This document shows, piece after piece, positions 48,066-58,566 of a stretch of DNA of 64,000 nucleotides (positions within the stretch are counted from its first letter, which is position 1; the number at the start of each line of letters is the position of its first letter). A program made the position numbers and the translations under genes. A model generated the notes under the pieces. That model did not search any database and was not told where the DNA came from. It saw nothing but the letters and a program-made list of their open reading frames with translations. Origin of the DNA: Rhodanobacter sp. FDAARGOS 1247 (GTDB taxonomy: Bacteria > Pseudomonadota > Gammaproteobacteria > Xanthomonadales > Rhodanobacteraceae); contig NZ_CP069535.1 in the NCBI RefSeq assembly GCF_016889805.1, positions 2,790,001-2,854,000 of the forward strand. Reading direction: 5' to 3'.

Positions 48066-49178
48066 TCAGGACACCAGCCGGAACAGCAGCACCAGGCCGT
48101 AGGCCAGCAGCGCGGTGATCGGCAGGGTCAGCATCCACGCCCACACCATCCGCTCCACCACCGACCAGCGGATCGCGTTGAAACGCTTCGCCGCGCCCAC
48201 GCCCATGATCGAGGCGGACACGTTGTGGGTGGTCGACACGGGAATGCCGAACACCGACGCCACCAGGATCACCATGGCGGAACTGGTTTCGGCGGCGAAG
48301 CCATTGATCGGGTGCAGCTTGACCATCTTGTGGCCCAGCGTCTTGATGATGCGCCAGCCACCGCCGGCCGTGCCCGCGGCCATGGTCAGTGCGGACACCA
48401 CCTTTACCCAGACCGGGATTTCGAAACCGCCGGCCGGATTACCGTCGATGCGCAGGAAGCCCAGCCAGTGCGGCAGCTGGTCGAACTGGTGGGCGGCGGT
48501 GCCGCCGGCCAGCGCCAGCGCGATGATGCCCATGCTCTTCTGCGCGTCGTTCATGCCGTGCGCCACGCCCATCGCGCCAGCCGACAGGATCTGCGCCTTG
48601 CCGAAGAACGCGTTGACGAACGGCGTGCGCCCGAATCGGCGCAACCAGCCCTGCCGGTTGGCAAACCAGGCCAGCAGTGCGTACAGCGCCCCCATCAGCA
48701 GGAAGCTGATGACGAAACCGCCCAGCGGCGACAGCACCATCGGGATGATCACCTTGGGGATCACGCCGTGGCCCTTGAGCACGCTGCCCTCGACCCAGAT
48801 GACCGAATCGAAGTTGTTGCCAGACGCGGCGATCGCCGCACCGACCAGCGAACCGACCAGCGCATGGCTGGAGCTGGACGGCAGGCCCAGCCACCAGGTG
48901 ATCAGGTTCCACACGATCGCCGCCAGCAGCGCGCAGATCAGCAACTGCGAACTCATCTCGATGACGCCGGCATTGATCAGCCCCGAGGCGATCGTGGCAG
49001 CCACCGCCGTGCCCATGAACGCGCCGACCAGGTTGGTGCCGGCCGCCATCAGCACGGCCTGCCCCGGCGTCAGCACCTTGGTCGCCACCACGGTGGCGAT
49101 CGAGTTGGCGGTATCGTGGAAACCGTTGATGTAGGTGAAGGCCAGCGCGATCACCACCACCGCGATGACGATGCTCAT
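48066..49178 (-). CDS. Inorganic phosphate transporter, PiT family
   Basis: 370 residues with about ten membrane segments and the two PiT signatures: YINGFHDTANSIATVV near the N-terminus and, in the second half, MGVAHGMNDAQKSMG, with the G-x-N-D and S-T-T-H-N elements (VSTTHNVSAS). It is a low-affinity, metal-phosphate/proton symporter. The DUF47 gene 78 bases upstream on the same strand is its usual partner, so the pair is probably one operon. Confidence 0.92.
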   Translation of the reverse strand: MSIVIAVVVIALAFTYINGFHDTANSIATVVATKVLTPGQAVLMAAGTNLVGAFMGTAVAATIASGLINAGVIEMSSQLLICALLAAIVWNLITWWLGLPSSSSHALVGSLVGAAIAASGNNFDSVIWVEGSVLKGHGVIPKVIIPMVLSPLGGFVISFLLMGALYALLAWFANRQGWLRRFGRTPFVNAFFGKAQILSAGAMGVAHGMNDAQKSMGIIALALAGGTAAHQFDQLPHWLGFLRIDGNPAGGFEIPVWVKVVSALTMAAGTAGGGWRIIKTLGHKMVKLHPINGFAAETSSAMVILVASVFGIPVSTTHNVSASIMGVGAAKRFNAIRWSVVERMVWAWMLTLPITALLAYGLVLLFRLVS

Positions 49179-49256
49179 GGGCGTTCACCGCAGCTGGGGG
49201 AAATCCCGCACGGCGTCGCATGCCGGGTTGCAATGCACAGGGTCACGGGCGTGGCC

Positions 49257-49886
49257 TCAGGAGTTCTTCAGCACGATCGAATAGACGATGTTGCCGACGT
49301 CGCGGCACTTGTCGATGGCCTTCTCGATCAGCTCGAACAGATCCTTGGACAACATCGCCCGCATCACGTCGCCGCCCTCCACGTACAGCGTGCGGTACGG
49401 CGCCAGCAGCATGCGGTCGCCTTCGGACTCCAGCGCCTGCAGGCGATCCTGCAGCTTCTTCACCGGGTCGATGCGCAGGCCGCGGCGCAGCTCGTGCACC
49501 ATCTGCACCACCACCGCGCTGGACTGTTCCAGCACCAGCGCGCGCTGGGCGAAATCCACACCGACCAGGCGCCCGGCCACGATCTCGTAGCGCTCGGCGA
49601 ACTTCTCCACGGTCTTGGGAATCTTGTACAGAGCGGAGTTCAGGGCCTCGATGTCCTCGCGATCCAGCGCGGTCACGAAGGTGTTGACCAGGCCTTCGCT
49701 GATCTGCGCAGCCAGTTCCTTTTCGCGCGCCCGGGTCACCGCGAACGCGGCCATCACCTGCTCGGCGCCCGGCCGGGTCAGCAGTTCGTGCAGCGCCTTG
49801 GCGCTTTCGTGGGCGGTCTCGGCGCTCTGTTCGAGCAAACCGTAGAACTTGTCGCCTTTGCCGAAAATCGTCTGCAGTGAAAACAT
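49257..49886 (-). CDS. DUF47 (PhoU-like) Pit accessory protein
   Basis: 209 residues from the ATG at 49886 (a GTG 9 bases upstream is possible). The all-helical sequence, starting MFSLQTIFGKGDKFYGLLEQ, has the DUF47/PhoU-like pattern, including VHELRRGLRIDPVKKLQ. Proteins of this family act with the adjacent PiT transporter, probably as a metal-binding regulator. Divergent from the CorC/HlyC gene at 50033. Confidence 0.9.
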   Translation of the reverse strand: MFSLQTIFGKGDKFYGLLEQSAETAHESAKALHELLTRPGAEQVMAAFAVTRAREKELAAQISEGLVNTFVTALDREDIEALNSALYKIPKTVEKFAERYEIVAGRLVGVDFAQRALVLEQSSAVVVQMVHELRRGLRIDPVKKLQDRLQALESEGDRMLLAPYRTLYVEGGDVMRAMLSKDLFELIEKAIDKCRDVGNIVYSIVLKNS

Positions 49887-50032
49887 GCGGGCCACGCCTG
49901 ATCGAACGGAATGACCGGGATGTTACAGGACTGCCGTGCTGCCCTGCATCAATCCGCATCCATCGGCGGGGTGATGCGCAGGGTCAACACCACTTACACT
50001 GTGCCCATGCACCCTCCCCCATCATCGCCGCG

Positions 50033-51355
50033 ATGCTGACCCAAATCGCGCTCGTCCTCGTCCTGGCCCTGTGCAACGGCTTCTTCGCGCTGTCGGAGAT
50101 GGCCCTGGTGGCTTCGCGCAAGAGCCGCCTCAAGCAGATGGCCCTGAACAGCCGCAAGGCAGCCGCGGCATTGCGCCACGCCGAGGCGCCGGAGCATTTC
50201 CTGTCCACCGTGCAGGTCGGCATCACCCTGGTCATGCTGATCACCGGCGCGATCGCCGGCGACGCGCTGGGCGGCCACATTGCCGCCGCCCTGGAGGGCA
50301 CGCGCCTGACCTGGCTGCTGCCCTACGCGCGGATCATCGGCATCGTGCTCGGCTTCGTGCTGATCTCGTACATCCAGATCGTGTTCGGCGAGCTGGTGCC
50401 CAAGCGGCTGGCGCTGGCCTCGCCGGAGAAGGTGGCCTCCTACGTGGCCATCCCGATGCTGGTGCTGTCGCGGATCACCGCGCCGTTCGTGTGGCTGCTG
50501 AACCATTCCAGCAACCTGCTGCTGCGCATGTTGCGGGTCAACCAGCTCGGTAGCGGCATGGTCACCGAGGAGGAGATCCGCCTGCTGGTGGCCGAGAGCG
50601 CCGAACAGGGCGTGCTGGACCCGGATGAGCACAACATGGTGAACCGGGTGCTGCGCCTGGGCGACCGCACGGTGGACAGCGTGATGACCCCGCGCATGCG
50701 CATCGCCTGGCTGGACATCGCCGGCACCCGCGAGGAAAACATCGAGGTGCTGCGCGAAACGCCGTATTCGCGCTACCCGGTCTATCGCGGCGACGAGAGC
50801 GACGTGGTCGGCGTGGTCGAGGTCAAGCGCCTGCTGCACAGCTTCGCCGAAGGCATGCCCGAACTGTTCGAACACCTGTCGAAACCCCTGTTCGTGCCCG
50901 CCGCCGCCCGCGCGCTGGACCTGCTGGAGGAATTCCGCGACGCCGAGACGCCGCTGGCCCTGGTGGTCGACGAGTACGGCGACATCGAGGGCGTGGTCAC
51001 CGTCAACGACCTGCTGGCGGCCGTGGTGGGCGCCAGCCAGATCGGCCACGGCGGCGGCAACGAGGCCAGCCCGATCATGCAGCGCGCCGATGGCAGCTGG
51101 CTGATCGACGGCAGCCTGCCCACCGACGACCTGCGCGAACTGCTGCAGATCAGTACGCTGCCGGGCGAGGACGAACACGATTTCCGCACCGTCGCCGGCA
51201 TGGTGATGACGGCGCTGGGTCACGTGCCGCAGACCGGCGAAGTGTTCGCCTGGCACGGCATCCGCTTCGAGGTGGTCGACCTCGACGGCGCCCGCATCGA
51301 CAAGCTGCTGGTCACGCCGGCACCGTCGCTGGAACCGTCCGACGACGAGCAGTAA
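50033..51355 (+). CDS. CorC/HlyC-family transporter (DUF21, CBS pair, CorC domain)
   Basis: 440 residues. The order is DUF21 membrane domain (about 1-190, four hydrophobic segments with NGFFALSEMALVASR), two CBS domains (VDSVMTPRM to VVEVKRLL, and FVPAARALDL to VNDLLAAV), then the C-terminal CorC/HlyC domain (WLIDGSLPTDDLRELL). These proteins are linked to magnesium and cobalt efflux; the 'hemolysin' label is historical. A GC palindrome follows the stop. Confidence 0.9.
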   Translation: MLTQIALVLVLALCNGFFALSEMALVASRKSRLKQMALNSRKAAAALRHAEAPEHFLSTVQVGITLVMLITGAIAGDALGGHIAAALEGTRLTWLLPYARIIGIVLGFVLISYIQIVFGELVPKRLALASPEKVASYVAIPMLVLSRITAPFVWLLNHSSNLLLRMLRVNQLGSGMVTEEEIRLLVAESAEQGVLDPDEHNMVNRVLRLGDRTVDSVMTPRMRIAWLDIAGTREENIEVLRETPYSRYPVYRGDESDVVGVVEVKRLLHSFAEGMPELFEHLSKPLFVPAAARALDLLEEFRDAETPLALVVDEYGDIEGVVTVNDLLAAVVGASQIGHGGGNEASPIMQRADGSWLIDGSLPTDDLRELLQISTLPGEDEHDFRTVAGMVMTALGHVPQTGEVFAWHGIRFEVVDLDGARIDKLLVTPAPSLEPSDDEQ

Positions 51356-51377
51356 GGCAAAGAGCACCCCACCCCGG

Positions 51378-51403
51378 CCCTCCCCTGCTGCACTAGGGGA
51401 GGG
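51378..51403. repeat. GC-rich palindrome between convergent genes
   Basis: CCCTCCCCT and AGGGGAGGG form a perfect 9-bp stem with an 8-base loop between the CorC/HlyC and TrmJ stops. The same CCCTCCCC type recurs at 47193 and 60046, so it is probably a member of a genomic repeat family that doubles as a bidirectional 3' structure. Confidence 0.6.
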
Positions 51404-51417
51404 AGCAAGCAAGCTAC

Positions 51418-52176
51418 TTACCGATCTTTCGCCAGCCCGGCCATCCGCTGTGCGTCCGCCAGGATGCCGTGCAGCACGCGCAACTCGCGTTCGTCCGGCT
51501 GGGCGCGCTGGAACAGCTTGCGCAGGCGCAGCATGATCGTGGTGGGTTCGCGGCCCTTGTGGAATTCGATGTCGTCCAGGGTCTGCCCCAGGTGGCGGTA
51601 GAACTGCTCCATCTGCGCGGCGTCGGCCGGCGGCTCGTCGTGCTCGGGCGGTGGCGCGGGCAAGTCGTCGCCCAGCAGCGCCAGGCGCACCTCGTAGGCC
51701 ATCACCTGCACCGCCTGCGACAGGTTCAGCGAACTGAAGTCGTCCACGCTGGGAATCCGCACCATCGCGTGGCAGCGCGCCAGTTCCTCGTTCTCCAGCC
51801 CGGTGCGCTCGTTGCCGAACACCAGCGCCACCTGCTCCCCGCGCATCGCCGCGGCCAACACCCGTTGCGCCGCCTCGCGGGGGGAAACTTCCGGCAGATT
51901 CACCCCGCGCCGGCGCGCCGACAAGCCCAGCGCCAAGCTGGTGCCGGCCAGGCCATCGACCAGTTCGCCGTGGATGCCGGCCCCGGCCAGCACGTCGTCC
52001 GCGCCCGCAGCCAGCGCGTTGGCCTCCGGGTCGGGGAAGCGGTATGGCGTCACCAGCTCCAGTCGCTGGAAGCCCATCGTGCGGATCGCCCGCGCCGCGC
52101 TGCCGATATTGCCCGGATGCGAGGTGCGCACCAGCACGTAACGGATGCGGGCGGCGAGGTCGTGGAGATCGGTCAT
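51418..52176 (-). CDS. trmJ: tRNA (cytidine/uridine-2'-O-)-methyltransferase TrmJ
   Basis: 252 residues from the ATG at 52176. SPOUT-class SpoU motifs are clear: RTSHPGNIGSAARAI (motif 1), LVFGNERTGL (motif 2) and IPSVDDFSSLNLSQAVQVMAYE is the motif 3 region, with N-L-S-x-A-V. TrmJ methylates the 2'-O of residue 32 in several tRNAs with S-adenosylmethionine. It is divergent from suhB, an arrangement found widely in Gammaproteobacteria (where iscR may follow). Confidence 0.93.
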   Translation of the reverse strand: MTDLHDLAARIRYVLVRTSHPGNIGSAARAIRTMGFQRLELVTPYRFPDPEANALAAGADDVLAGAGIHGELVDGLAGTSLALGLSARRRGVNLPEVSPREAAQRVLAAAMRGEQVALVFGNERTGLENEELARCHAMVRIPSVDDFSSLNLSQAVQVMAYEVRLALLGDDLPAPPPEHDEPPADAAQMEQFYRHLGQTLDDIEFHKGREPTTIMLRLRKLFQRAQPDERELRVLHGILADAQRMAGLAKDR

Positions 52177-52289
52177 GCGCTGGGCGGATTGGCGGTGCGG
52201 GTCGACAAGGATAGTGGACAAGGGCGCCCGGGGCTCGCCTCTGCTAGAATCGCCGGCCGCAAACCCGCTCTCTTCCAAAGTCGATACCC

Positions 52290-53093
52290 ATGGCCAGACC
52301 ACACGTCACGATCGCGGCGCGCGCCGCGCGTTCAGCAGGCAATGTGATCCTGCGCTACATGAACCGCATCGACGGGCTGAACATCGTCGAGAAGCAGCAG
52401 ATGGACTTCGTCTCCGAAGTCGACAAGCTGGCCGAGGCGGAAATCATCAAGGAACTGCGCCGCGCCTATCCCGACCACGCGATCCTCGCCGAGGAAAGCG
52501 GCGCGATCGGCAAGGGCCCGCTGACCTGGGTGATCGACCCGCTGGACGGCACCCACAACTACCTGCGCGGCATCCCGCACTTCAGCGTCTCCATCGCGCT
52601 GCTGGAAAAGGGCGTGCCGATCCACGCCGTGGTGTTCGACCCCCTGCGCGACGAGCTGTACACCGCCAGCAAGGGCGACGGCGCCTACCTCAACGACCGC
52701 CGCATGCGCGTGTCCAAGCGCGAGAACCTGGGCGGCGCGATGATCGCCACCGGCTTCCCGTACCGCCAGCGCGAACACCTGGTGCCGCAGCTGGACATGA
52801 CCCGCGCCATCCTCGGTCAGGCCGAGGACATCCGCCGCTCCGGCTCCGCCGCGCTCGACCTGGCCTACGTCGCCGCCGGCCGCTACGACGGCTACTTCGA
52901 GATCGGCCTGAAGCCGTGGGACATGGCCGCCGGCGTGCTGCTGGTGCATGAAGCCGGCGGCCGCTACTGCGACTTCGCCGGCCGCGACGGCATCCCGGAA
53001 AGCGGCAACATCGTCGCCGGCAACCTCAACGTGGCCAAGGCGATGGTCGACGCGATCGGGCAGCAGGCGACACCGGCACTGCTCAAGGCCTGA
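52290..53093 (+). CDS. suhB: Inositol-1-monophosphatase SuhB
   Basis: 267 residues. The metal-binding motifs of inositol monophosphatases are present: EES(GAIG) region, DPLDGTHNYLRGIP and the C-terminal WDMAAGVLLVHEAGG. SuhB dephosphorylates inositol phosphates and, independently of this, acts with NusA/NusG in rRNA antitermination. Divergent from trmJ with 113 bases between the start codons. Confidence 0.94.
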   Translation: MARPHVTIAARAARSAGNVILRYMNRIDGLNIVEKQQMDFVSEVDKLAEAEIIKELRRAYPDHAILAEESGAIGKGPLTWVIDPLDGTHNYLRGIPHFSVSIALLEKGVPIHAVVFDPLRDELYTASKGDGAYLNDRRMRVSKRENLGGAMIATGFPYRQREHLVPQLDMTRAILGQAEDIRRSGSAALDLAYVAAGRYDGYFEIGLKPWDMAAGVLLVHEAGGRYCDFAGRDGIPESGNIVAGNLNVAKAMVDAIGQQATPALLKA

Positions 53094-53138
53094 GCCTGAA
53101 TTTGCGTTTGCGAGATGTTCGAACCCGACACCTGATCT

Positions 53139-53160
53139 CGAAGCCTCGAAAGAGGCTTCG
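53139..53160 (+). terminator. Hairpin after suhB
   Basis: A perfect 9-bp stem (CGAAGCCTC / GAGGCTTCG) closed by a stable GAAA tetraloop, about 45 bases after the suhB stop. No T run follows, so termination would be weak or Rho-assisted. Confidence 0.5.
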
Positions 53161-53243
53161 ACCAGTCCTCCAGTCGCGGCACCGTGATGCACGGTTGCGC
53201 CAAGATTCATGACTAACACGGCCCGGGGCTTTCATGCCCAGGC

Positions 53244-54419
53244 TCAATAGAGAAAGATAGTTGTGCTTCCCTCAATCCGGTCGATCCGGACTTGATTCCA
53301 GCGATTCACGCCATAAACGCGATAGTCGCGCGCACCATCTTCATCTTGTATGTGGACGCAGGCATTCTCTTCGCGATGATCAGGCAGGCAAGCGATCGTG
53401 TGCACCTGCCGGATTTCCTGCAGGGAGCTGCCGGGTATTGCCGCTGCCATGTCTTTTTCGCGCCAGTGGACATCAATGACCTGATTGGCGAACGGACCAT
53501 GTCGGTTTAGCACGTCCATGTAGCGCGCTACCTGGACTGCGGTTTGGGCATCCGGCGCGGGAAAGAAGTCTCGCGTCGTCGCCTGAGCCGCACAACGCGC
53601 GTCGCCTGGCAGACTCGCTGCAGACTCGGGTGCCCCATATAGATCGGCAGGCGCCCCGAAACGCCACGTCTGTGTACGGGATTGGACATTCCCTTTCTCA
53701 TCCAGCGTGATATCAACCCACCGCGCTCGGCATATCCCTGGCTCGCGGATGTCGGCCCTGGCGCGTTCGTAAAATGTCAGTTTTCCGAACGATCCCATAT
53801 ACCGGGGACGCAACGCGTCCACCACGTCAGCTCCTTCGCTACCCAATAACAGGTGAGCCAGGACCGGCAATGGAAGTAACCGCGCTGCCCGATGGCTCAA
53901 CGGAAGCGTAGCGTCAACACCTGACTCCGATGCTTTCGAACCGCAGAGTGCAAATGGTTGGGAGAGGTAACGACGATCGTACTTGTCGCGCAACTCGATG
54001 CGCAGGGTCTTGGCGTAATCCTCGGGCCTGACATCATCCAGCAACGCAATAGCCGTTCCATCATCGTGTCCGGCAATGCTGGCATGGTCGGCGATATCCA
54101 CCACGGGGACCGGCAAGCCGGGAGACAGGCGCCTGTCCACGACATGGCTTTCGCCACTGACATCGAGCACGCTGTAGGCGCTCCAGATCAGCACCGGAGG
54201 ATCCCTGACGTTTCCCGAAACATCGAAGCGAAGTGGATGCGCGCCAAGATTGCGGATATGCAGGTCCACCGCCACGTTCGATGCGTATTCCCCGCAACCC
54301 GATATCTGTGGCGCAGCGACGATCTCGATCAATTCGGGGTCAACCGGACGAACGCATCCGCTCAAGCCGAGAACTATCGCCAGGGAAATCCATCCTGCGC
54401 AATAAAACAGCCGATACAT
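53244..54419 (-). CDS. Orphan lipoprotein of unknown function
   Basis: 391 residues from the ATG at 54419 (AAGGA 5 bases upstream). A lipoprotein signal ends LGLSGC. The mature part starts with an immunoglobulin-like beta region (VAVDLHIRNLGAHPLRFDVSG), then strand-rich sequence and a C-terminal part with several W/Y residues; there are multiple cysteines that may pair in the periplasm. No family recognised. GC and codon use look lower than the flanking core genes (suhB and hda), so it may have been acquired at this position. Confidence 0.65.
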   Translation of the reverse strand: MYRLFYCAGWISLAIVLGLSGCVRPVDPELIEIVAAPQISGCGEYASNVAVDLHIRNLGAHPLRFDVSGNVRDPPVLIWSAYSVLDVSGESHVVDRRLSPGLPVPVVDIADHASIAGHDDGTAIALLDDVRPEDYAKTLRIELRDKYDRRYLSQPFALCGSKASESGVDATLPLSHRAARLLPLPVLAHLLLGSEGADVVDALRPRYMGSFGKLTFYERARADIREPGICRARWVDITLDEKGNVQSRTQTWRFGAPADLYGAPESAASLPGDARCAAQATTRDFFPAPDAQTAVQVARYMDVLNRHGPFANQVIDVHWREKDMAAAIPGSSLQEIRQVHTIACLPDHREENACVHIQDEDGARDYRVYGVNRWNQVRIDRIEGSTTIFLY

Positions 54420-54511
54420 ATGCGTCCTTGGAAGCCAGAGGGTCCGAACCATCATCCATTAGTCGTCTCCGATTTCGGCAGCAAGCCGCAAACCCCGGAA
54501 ACCAACAGGCT

Positions 54512-55207
54512 TTATCCCAATTCGCGCAGGAAGCCGCGCAAGAACGGCACGGTGATCCGCCGCTGCGCCGCGAGCGAGGCCTGATCCAGCTTGTCGAGCA
54601 GGTCGAGCAGCGCGCCGAGGTCGCGGGCGTAGCGGGCGAACAGCCAGTCCAGCACGCTGTCATCCAGTTCGATGCCGCGTGACGCGGCTTGCGCTTTCAG
54701 CACCATGCGGCGTTCGTCGTCGTCCAGCGGTTTCAGCGCGAACTGGGTGCAGGCACCGAGGCGCGAGCGCAGGTCGGGCAGTTCGATGCCGAGCCGGGTG
54801 AGCGTGGCGTCGGCGGCGAACAGCAGGGCGCTGCCTTCGGCGCGGGCGCGGTTGTAGAGGTCGAACAGCGCGTGTTCCGCGTCGCGGTTGCCGGCAATGG
54901 CGCCCAGGTCGTCCAGCGCCAGCAGTTCGCTGCCGGCGACGCCGCGCAAGGCCGCGGCATGGTCGGCGATCGTCGCCAGCGGCAGGTATTGCACGCGCCG
55001 TTCGGCGGCGATGGCGGCCTGGCAGGCGGCCATCAGCAGATGGCTGCGGCCGCTGCCGCTGGCGCCATGCAGGTAAACCCACGGTGCACCGGGCTGCAGC
55101 GCCAGCGCATGCACCGCGGCCAGTGCGGCGGCATTCGCGCCGGCGTGGAAGTGTTCGAAGCGCTGCCGACGCGGCCAGCGCAGCGCGAGCGGCAACTGCG
55201 GGATCAT
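54512..55207 (-). CDS. hda: DnaA regulatory inactivator Hda
   Basis: 231 residues. The N-terminal QLPLAL matches the clamp-binding motif by which Hda attaches to the DNA-loaded beta clamp, followed by an AAA+ domain similar to DnaA domain III, with the Walker A form GASGSGRSHLL (arginine in place of lysine, as usual in Hda). It stimulates DnaA-ATP hydrolysis after initiation to prevent re-replication. The start overlaps the stop of the upstream perM gene by 4 bases, and the DUF2066-perM-hda order is typical of the order. Confidence 0.93.
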   Translation of the reverse strand: MIPQLPLALRWPRRQRFEHFHAGANAAALAAVHALALQPGAPWVYLHGASGSGRSHLLMAACQAAIAAERRVQYLPLATIADHAAALRGVAGSELLALDDLGAIAGNRDAEHALFDLYNRARAEGSALLFAADATLTRLGIELPDLRSRLGACTQFALKPLDDDERRMVLKAQAASRGIELDDSVLDWLFARYARDLGALLDLLDKLDQASLAAQRRITVPFLRGFLRELG

Positions 55208-56379
55208 GGCGTGGACGAGTCGCCCGGCGATGCCACGTCGACCGCGGAAGTCTCGACCTCACCATCGCGGTGCACGGCCACATCGACCTCGGCGATCACC
55301 GGATCGTCTGGCCCTTCCTCGTTGTACAGCTCGCTCATCCGGTAGCGTTCGATCAGGTAGCGCAGCAGCACCATGATCACCGACGCCGCCGGCAGCGCCA
55401 GCAGCACGCCGAGGAAGCCGAACAGGTAGCCGCCGGCCAGCACCGCGAACATCACCGCCACCGGGTGCAGGCCGATCTTGTCGCCGACCAGCTTGGGCAC
55501 CAGCACGTAGCCTTCCAGCAACTGGCCGACCGCGAACACGCCGCAGACCAGCAGCACGTGGGTCCAGTCGCCGTACTGCACCAGCGCGGCAATGATCGCC
55601 GCCACGAAGCCGATGATGAAACCCAGGTACGGCACGAAGCTGAGCAGGCCGGCGACCATGCCGATCAGCAGGCCCACCTGCAGCCCGACCATGCCCAGGC
55701 CGGCGCCGTAGAAGACGCCCAGCGCCAGCATCACCAGCAACTGGCCGCGCACGAAGGCGCCGAGGATCTTGTCCGACTCGCTGGCCAGGTGCGCGATGGT
55801 GGGCTGGATCGAGCGCGGCAGCATGCCGTCGATCTTGGCCACCAGCCGATCCCAGTCGCGCAGCAGGTAGAACGCCACCACCGGGATCAGCACCAGGTTG
55901 GTCAGCGCCATGGCGATGCCCAGGCCCGAACGCGAGACCTTGCCGATCACCGCGGTGGCGACGCCGCCGATCGAACCGATGTGTTCCTTGATCGCCGTCA
56001 GCATCCGGTCGCTGTCGAAGGTGTGCGGGTCCAGGTGCAGTCGCGCCTGCAGCCACGGCCACACGGTGTTCTGCGCCCAGTCGCCATAGCGCGGCAGGTT
56101 GCCGACCAGGTTCTCGACCTGGCGCGCGATCAGCGGGATCAGCAGCAACAGCACGCCGACCACCGCCACCAGGATCACCACGAACACGATCGTGGCCGCC
56201 CACATCCGGTTGAGGCCGAGCCGCTCCAGCCGGTCGGCCAGCGGGTCGCCCAGATAGGCCAGCATCGCGGCCACCGCGAACGGCATCAGCACCGGCGCCA
56301 GCAGCCACATCAGGTAGCCGATCACCAGCACGATCGCCAGCAGCTGCCAGCGCCGCGAAATGTCCCTGTCCTGATTCAT
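55204..56379 (-). CDS. perM: AI-2E family transporter / PerM permease
   Basis: 391 residues with eight or so membrane segments, among them [21 protein letters not shown] is typical of the first two. The family was named for an autoinducer-2 exporter (TqsA), but most members have unknown substrates or act in ion/osmotic balance. It lies 4 bases after the DUF2066 stop and overlaps hda, so the three form one operon. Confidence 0.88.
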   Translation of the reverse strand: MNQDRDISRRWQLLAIVLVIGYLMWLLAPVLMPFAVAAMLAYLGDPLADRLERLGLNRMWAATIVFVVILVAVVGVLLLLIPLIARQVENLVGNLPRYGDWAQNTVWPWLQARLHLDPHTFDSDRMLTAIKEHIGSIGGVATAVIGKVSRSGLGIAMALTNLVLIPVVAFYLLRDWDRLVAKIDGMLPRSIQPTIAHLASESDKILGAFVRGQLLVMLALGVFYGAGLGMVGLQVGLLIGMVAGLLSFVPYLGFIIGFVAAIIAALVQYGDWTHVLLVCGVFAVGQLLEGYVLVPKLVGDKIGLHPVAVMFAVLAGGYLFGFLGVLLALPAASVIMVLLRYLIERYRMSELYNEEGPDDPVIAEVDVAVHRDGEVETSAVDVASPGDSSTP

Positions 56380-56383
56380 CCCG

Positions 56384-57367
56384 TCACCTCAGCCAGCGCA
56401 GGTTCGCGTCGGCGCCCGGATGCGGTTCGCCCTGCAGCAGCAGATGGCCGCCCGCGGCGAGGTTGGCGGCCAGCGCACTGATCGGAACCGCTGCCTTGAT
56501 GTCCAGCAGCACGGCATCGTTCTGCGCGCCCAGGGTCAGCACCTGTTTCACCGTCGGGTCGTCCTGCAAGGTGGAGATCAGCCTGGCGTAATCCATCGCG
56601 CTGTCCAGCCCGCTGACCCACAGCTTGCCCTCGCTGGGGCCGGCGCCAATCACGTTGAGCTGCTTGCCCAGCCGGTCGACCAGGCCGTTGCCGGCATCGC
56701 CCAGCAGGCTGTCCGCGCTCGCGCCCTGCGCAGTCCAGTGCTGGGCCTGGCCGCCGGAAATCAGCGTCCAGTCCGCGCTGTTGCCGGCGAGCTTGCCCAG
56801 CAGGACCAGGCCGGTGCGGTACTGCTGGTTGACCCCGGCCAGGGCCGCCGGGTCGGCAGCGGCGATCTTCGCCGGATCAGGCGCGCTGGCCGCATCGGGA
56901 TACACCACGTTGATGCCGCGCGCGTTGGCACTGGCCGCCAGGCTGGCCAGTGCCGTCTGGTCGAGCAGATGACCATTGCCGTCCTGCACCAGCAACAGCA
57001 CGGGCGGCTTGATGCCCGCGCTTTGCACGCCCAGCTTCGAGACCAGCCGGCGCACCGAACCGGGCTCGAAATCCACGTTCAGGATCAGCCCGGTGGCGGC
57101 GCGCTGGTACTGGAATTTCTGCACCATGGAGGTGGCCTTGCCCAGGGCATCTGCGTAACCGGCGTTGCTGCGCAGGTCCTGCCCGCCGGCGACCCGCGTC
57201 AGCACCTGGGCCAGCGCGGTGGAGAACGCCTGGTCGCGCTGGGCGTCGCTGGTGTCGGCCACCGGTACCACCACCGAATACGGCGAGCCGGCGAGCTGGG
57301 CATGCAGGGACGGCAAGGCGGCAAAAGCCAGCAGCAAGGTGAGCATCAGCAGGCGGGACAGGCGCAT
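56384..57367 (-). CDS. DUF2066 domain-containing exported protein
   Basis: 327 residues from the ATG at 57367, with a signal peptide ([18 protein letters not shown]). The rest matches the DUF2066 family of Gammaproteobacteria, which is encoded almost always between purM and perM. Features are a repeated helix-strand pattern ([15 protein letters not shown], then [12 protein letters not shown]). Function is unknown. First gene of the DUF2066-perM-hda operon, divergent from purM. Confidence 0.83.
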   Translation of the reverse strand: MRLSRLLMLTLLLAFAALPSLHAQLAGSPYSVVVPVADTSDAQRDQAFSTALAQVLTRVAGGQDLRSNAGYADALGKATSMVQKFQYQRAATGLILNVDFEPGSVRRLVSKLGVQSAGIKPPVLLLVQDGNGHLLDQTALASLAASANARGINVVYPDAASAPDPAKIAAADPAALAGVNQQYRTGLVLLGKLAGNSADWTLISGGQAQHWTAQGASADSLLGDAGNGLVDRLGKQLNVIGAGPSEGKLWVSGLDSAMDYARLISTLQDDPTVKQVLTLGAQNDAVLLDIKAAVPISALAANLAAGGHLLLQGEPHPGADANLRWLR

Positions 57368-57532
57368 GGGGCAGGCATCTTCTTGGAGAAATCTCCCGGA
57401 AGTCTGCCCAATAGTGTCCCCAGCGTCCATCGCGGTGGTGTCGAAGCCGGCGAAGGCGAACGGCAACGGCGCCACAAGCTGGTAAACTTGCGCGTTTCAC
57501 CCACGCCGCAGATCCTGACCAAGGTCCTCGCC

Positions 57533-58561
57533 ATGTCTGACGCCCTCACCTACCGCGCCGCCGGCGTCGATATCGATGCCGGCAATGCGCTGGTCGAACG
57601 CATCAAGCCGCTGGTCAAGCGCACCCTGCGGCCCGAGGTGATGGGCGGGCTGGGCGGCTTCGGCGGCCTGTTCGACCTTTCCGGCCGCTACAGGGAGCCG
57701 GTGCTGGTCTCGGGCACCGATGGCGTGGGCACCAAGCTGAAGCTGGCGCAGATGCTGAACCGCCACGACACGATCGGCATCGACCTGGTCGGCATGTGCG
57801 TCAACGACGTGCTGGTGCAGGGCGCCGAGCCGCTGTTCTTCCTCGATTACTTCGCCACCGGCAAGCTGGACGTGGACACCGCCGCGGCCGTGGTCGGCGG
57901 CATCGCCACCGGCTGCGAGCTGGCCGGCTGCGCCCTGATCGGCGGCGAGACCGCCGAGATGCCGGACATGTATCCGCCGGGCGAATACGACCTGGCCGGC
58001 TTCACCGTGGCCGCGGTGGAAAAGTCGCAGATGCTGACCGGCGACGCGATCGTGGCCGGCGACGTGGTGCTGGGGGTGGCCTCCAGCGGCCCGCATTCGA
58101 ACGGTTACTCGCTGGTGCGCAAGATCCTCGATCGGGCGGGCAGCCCGCTGGATCTCGACCTCGGCGGCGTGAAGCTGGTCGACGCGCTGATGGCGCCCAC
58201 CACGATCTACGTGAAGCCGATGCTGGAATTGCTGAAGAATGAAACCGTCCACGGCATGGCCCACATCACCGGTGGCGGCCTGAAGGAAAACATCATTCGC
58301 GTGGTGCCTGACGGCCTGGGCATCGCCTTGCAGGCGTCGGCCATCGTGCTGCCGCCGGTATTCGACTGGCTGATGCGCGAAGGCAACGTGGCGCGCGAGG
58401 AAATGTGGCGCACGTTCAACTGCGGCGTCGGCTTCACCGTGATCCTGCCGCGCGATGCGGTGGCCAGCGCGTCCGCGTTGCTGGCCACGCACGGCCTGGC
58501 CAGCTCGGTGATCGGCGAGATCGTGCCCACGCAGGGCGACGAGCGCGTGCATATCGGCTGA
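57533..58561 (+). CDS. purM: Phosphoribosylformylglycinamidine cyclo-ligase PurM
   Basis: 342 residues from the ATG at 57533. Conserved blocks [13 protein letters not shown], the ATP-linked [11 protein letters not shown] and [16 protein letters not shown], and the [11 protein letters not shown] segment identify AIR synthetase. It catalyses ATP-dependent ring closure of FGAM to AIR, the fifth step of purine synthesis. purN follows 5 bases later. Confidence 0.96.
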   Translation: MSDALTYRAAGVDIDAGNALVERIKPLVKRTLRPEVMGGLGGFGGLFDLSGRYREPVLVSGTDGVGTKLKLAQMLNRHDTIGIDLVGMCVNDVLVQGAEPLFFLDYFATGKLDVDTAAAVVGGIATGCELAGCALIGGETAEMPDMYPPGEYDLAGFTVAAVEKSQMLTGDAIVAGDVVLGVASSGPHSNGYSLVRKILDRAGSPLDLDLGGVKLVDALMAPTTIYVKPMLELLKNETVHGMAHITGGGLKENIIRVVPDGLGIALQASAIVLPPVFDWLMREGNVAREEMWRTFNCGVGFTVILPRDAVASASALLATHGLASSVIGEIVPTQGDERVHIG

Positions 58562-58566
58562 TCCGT

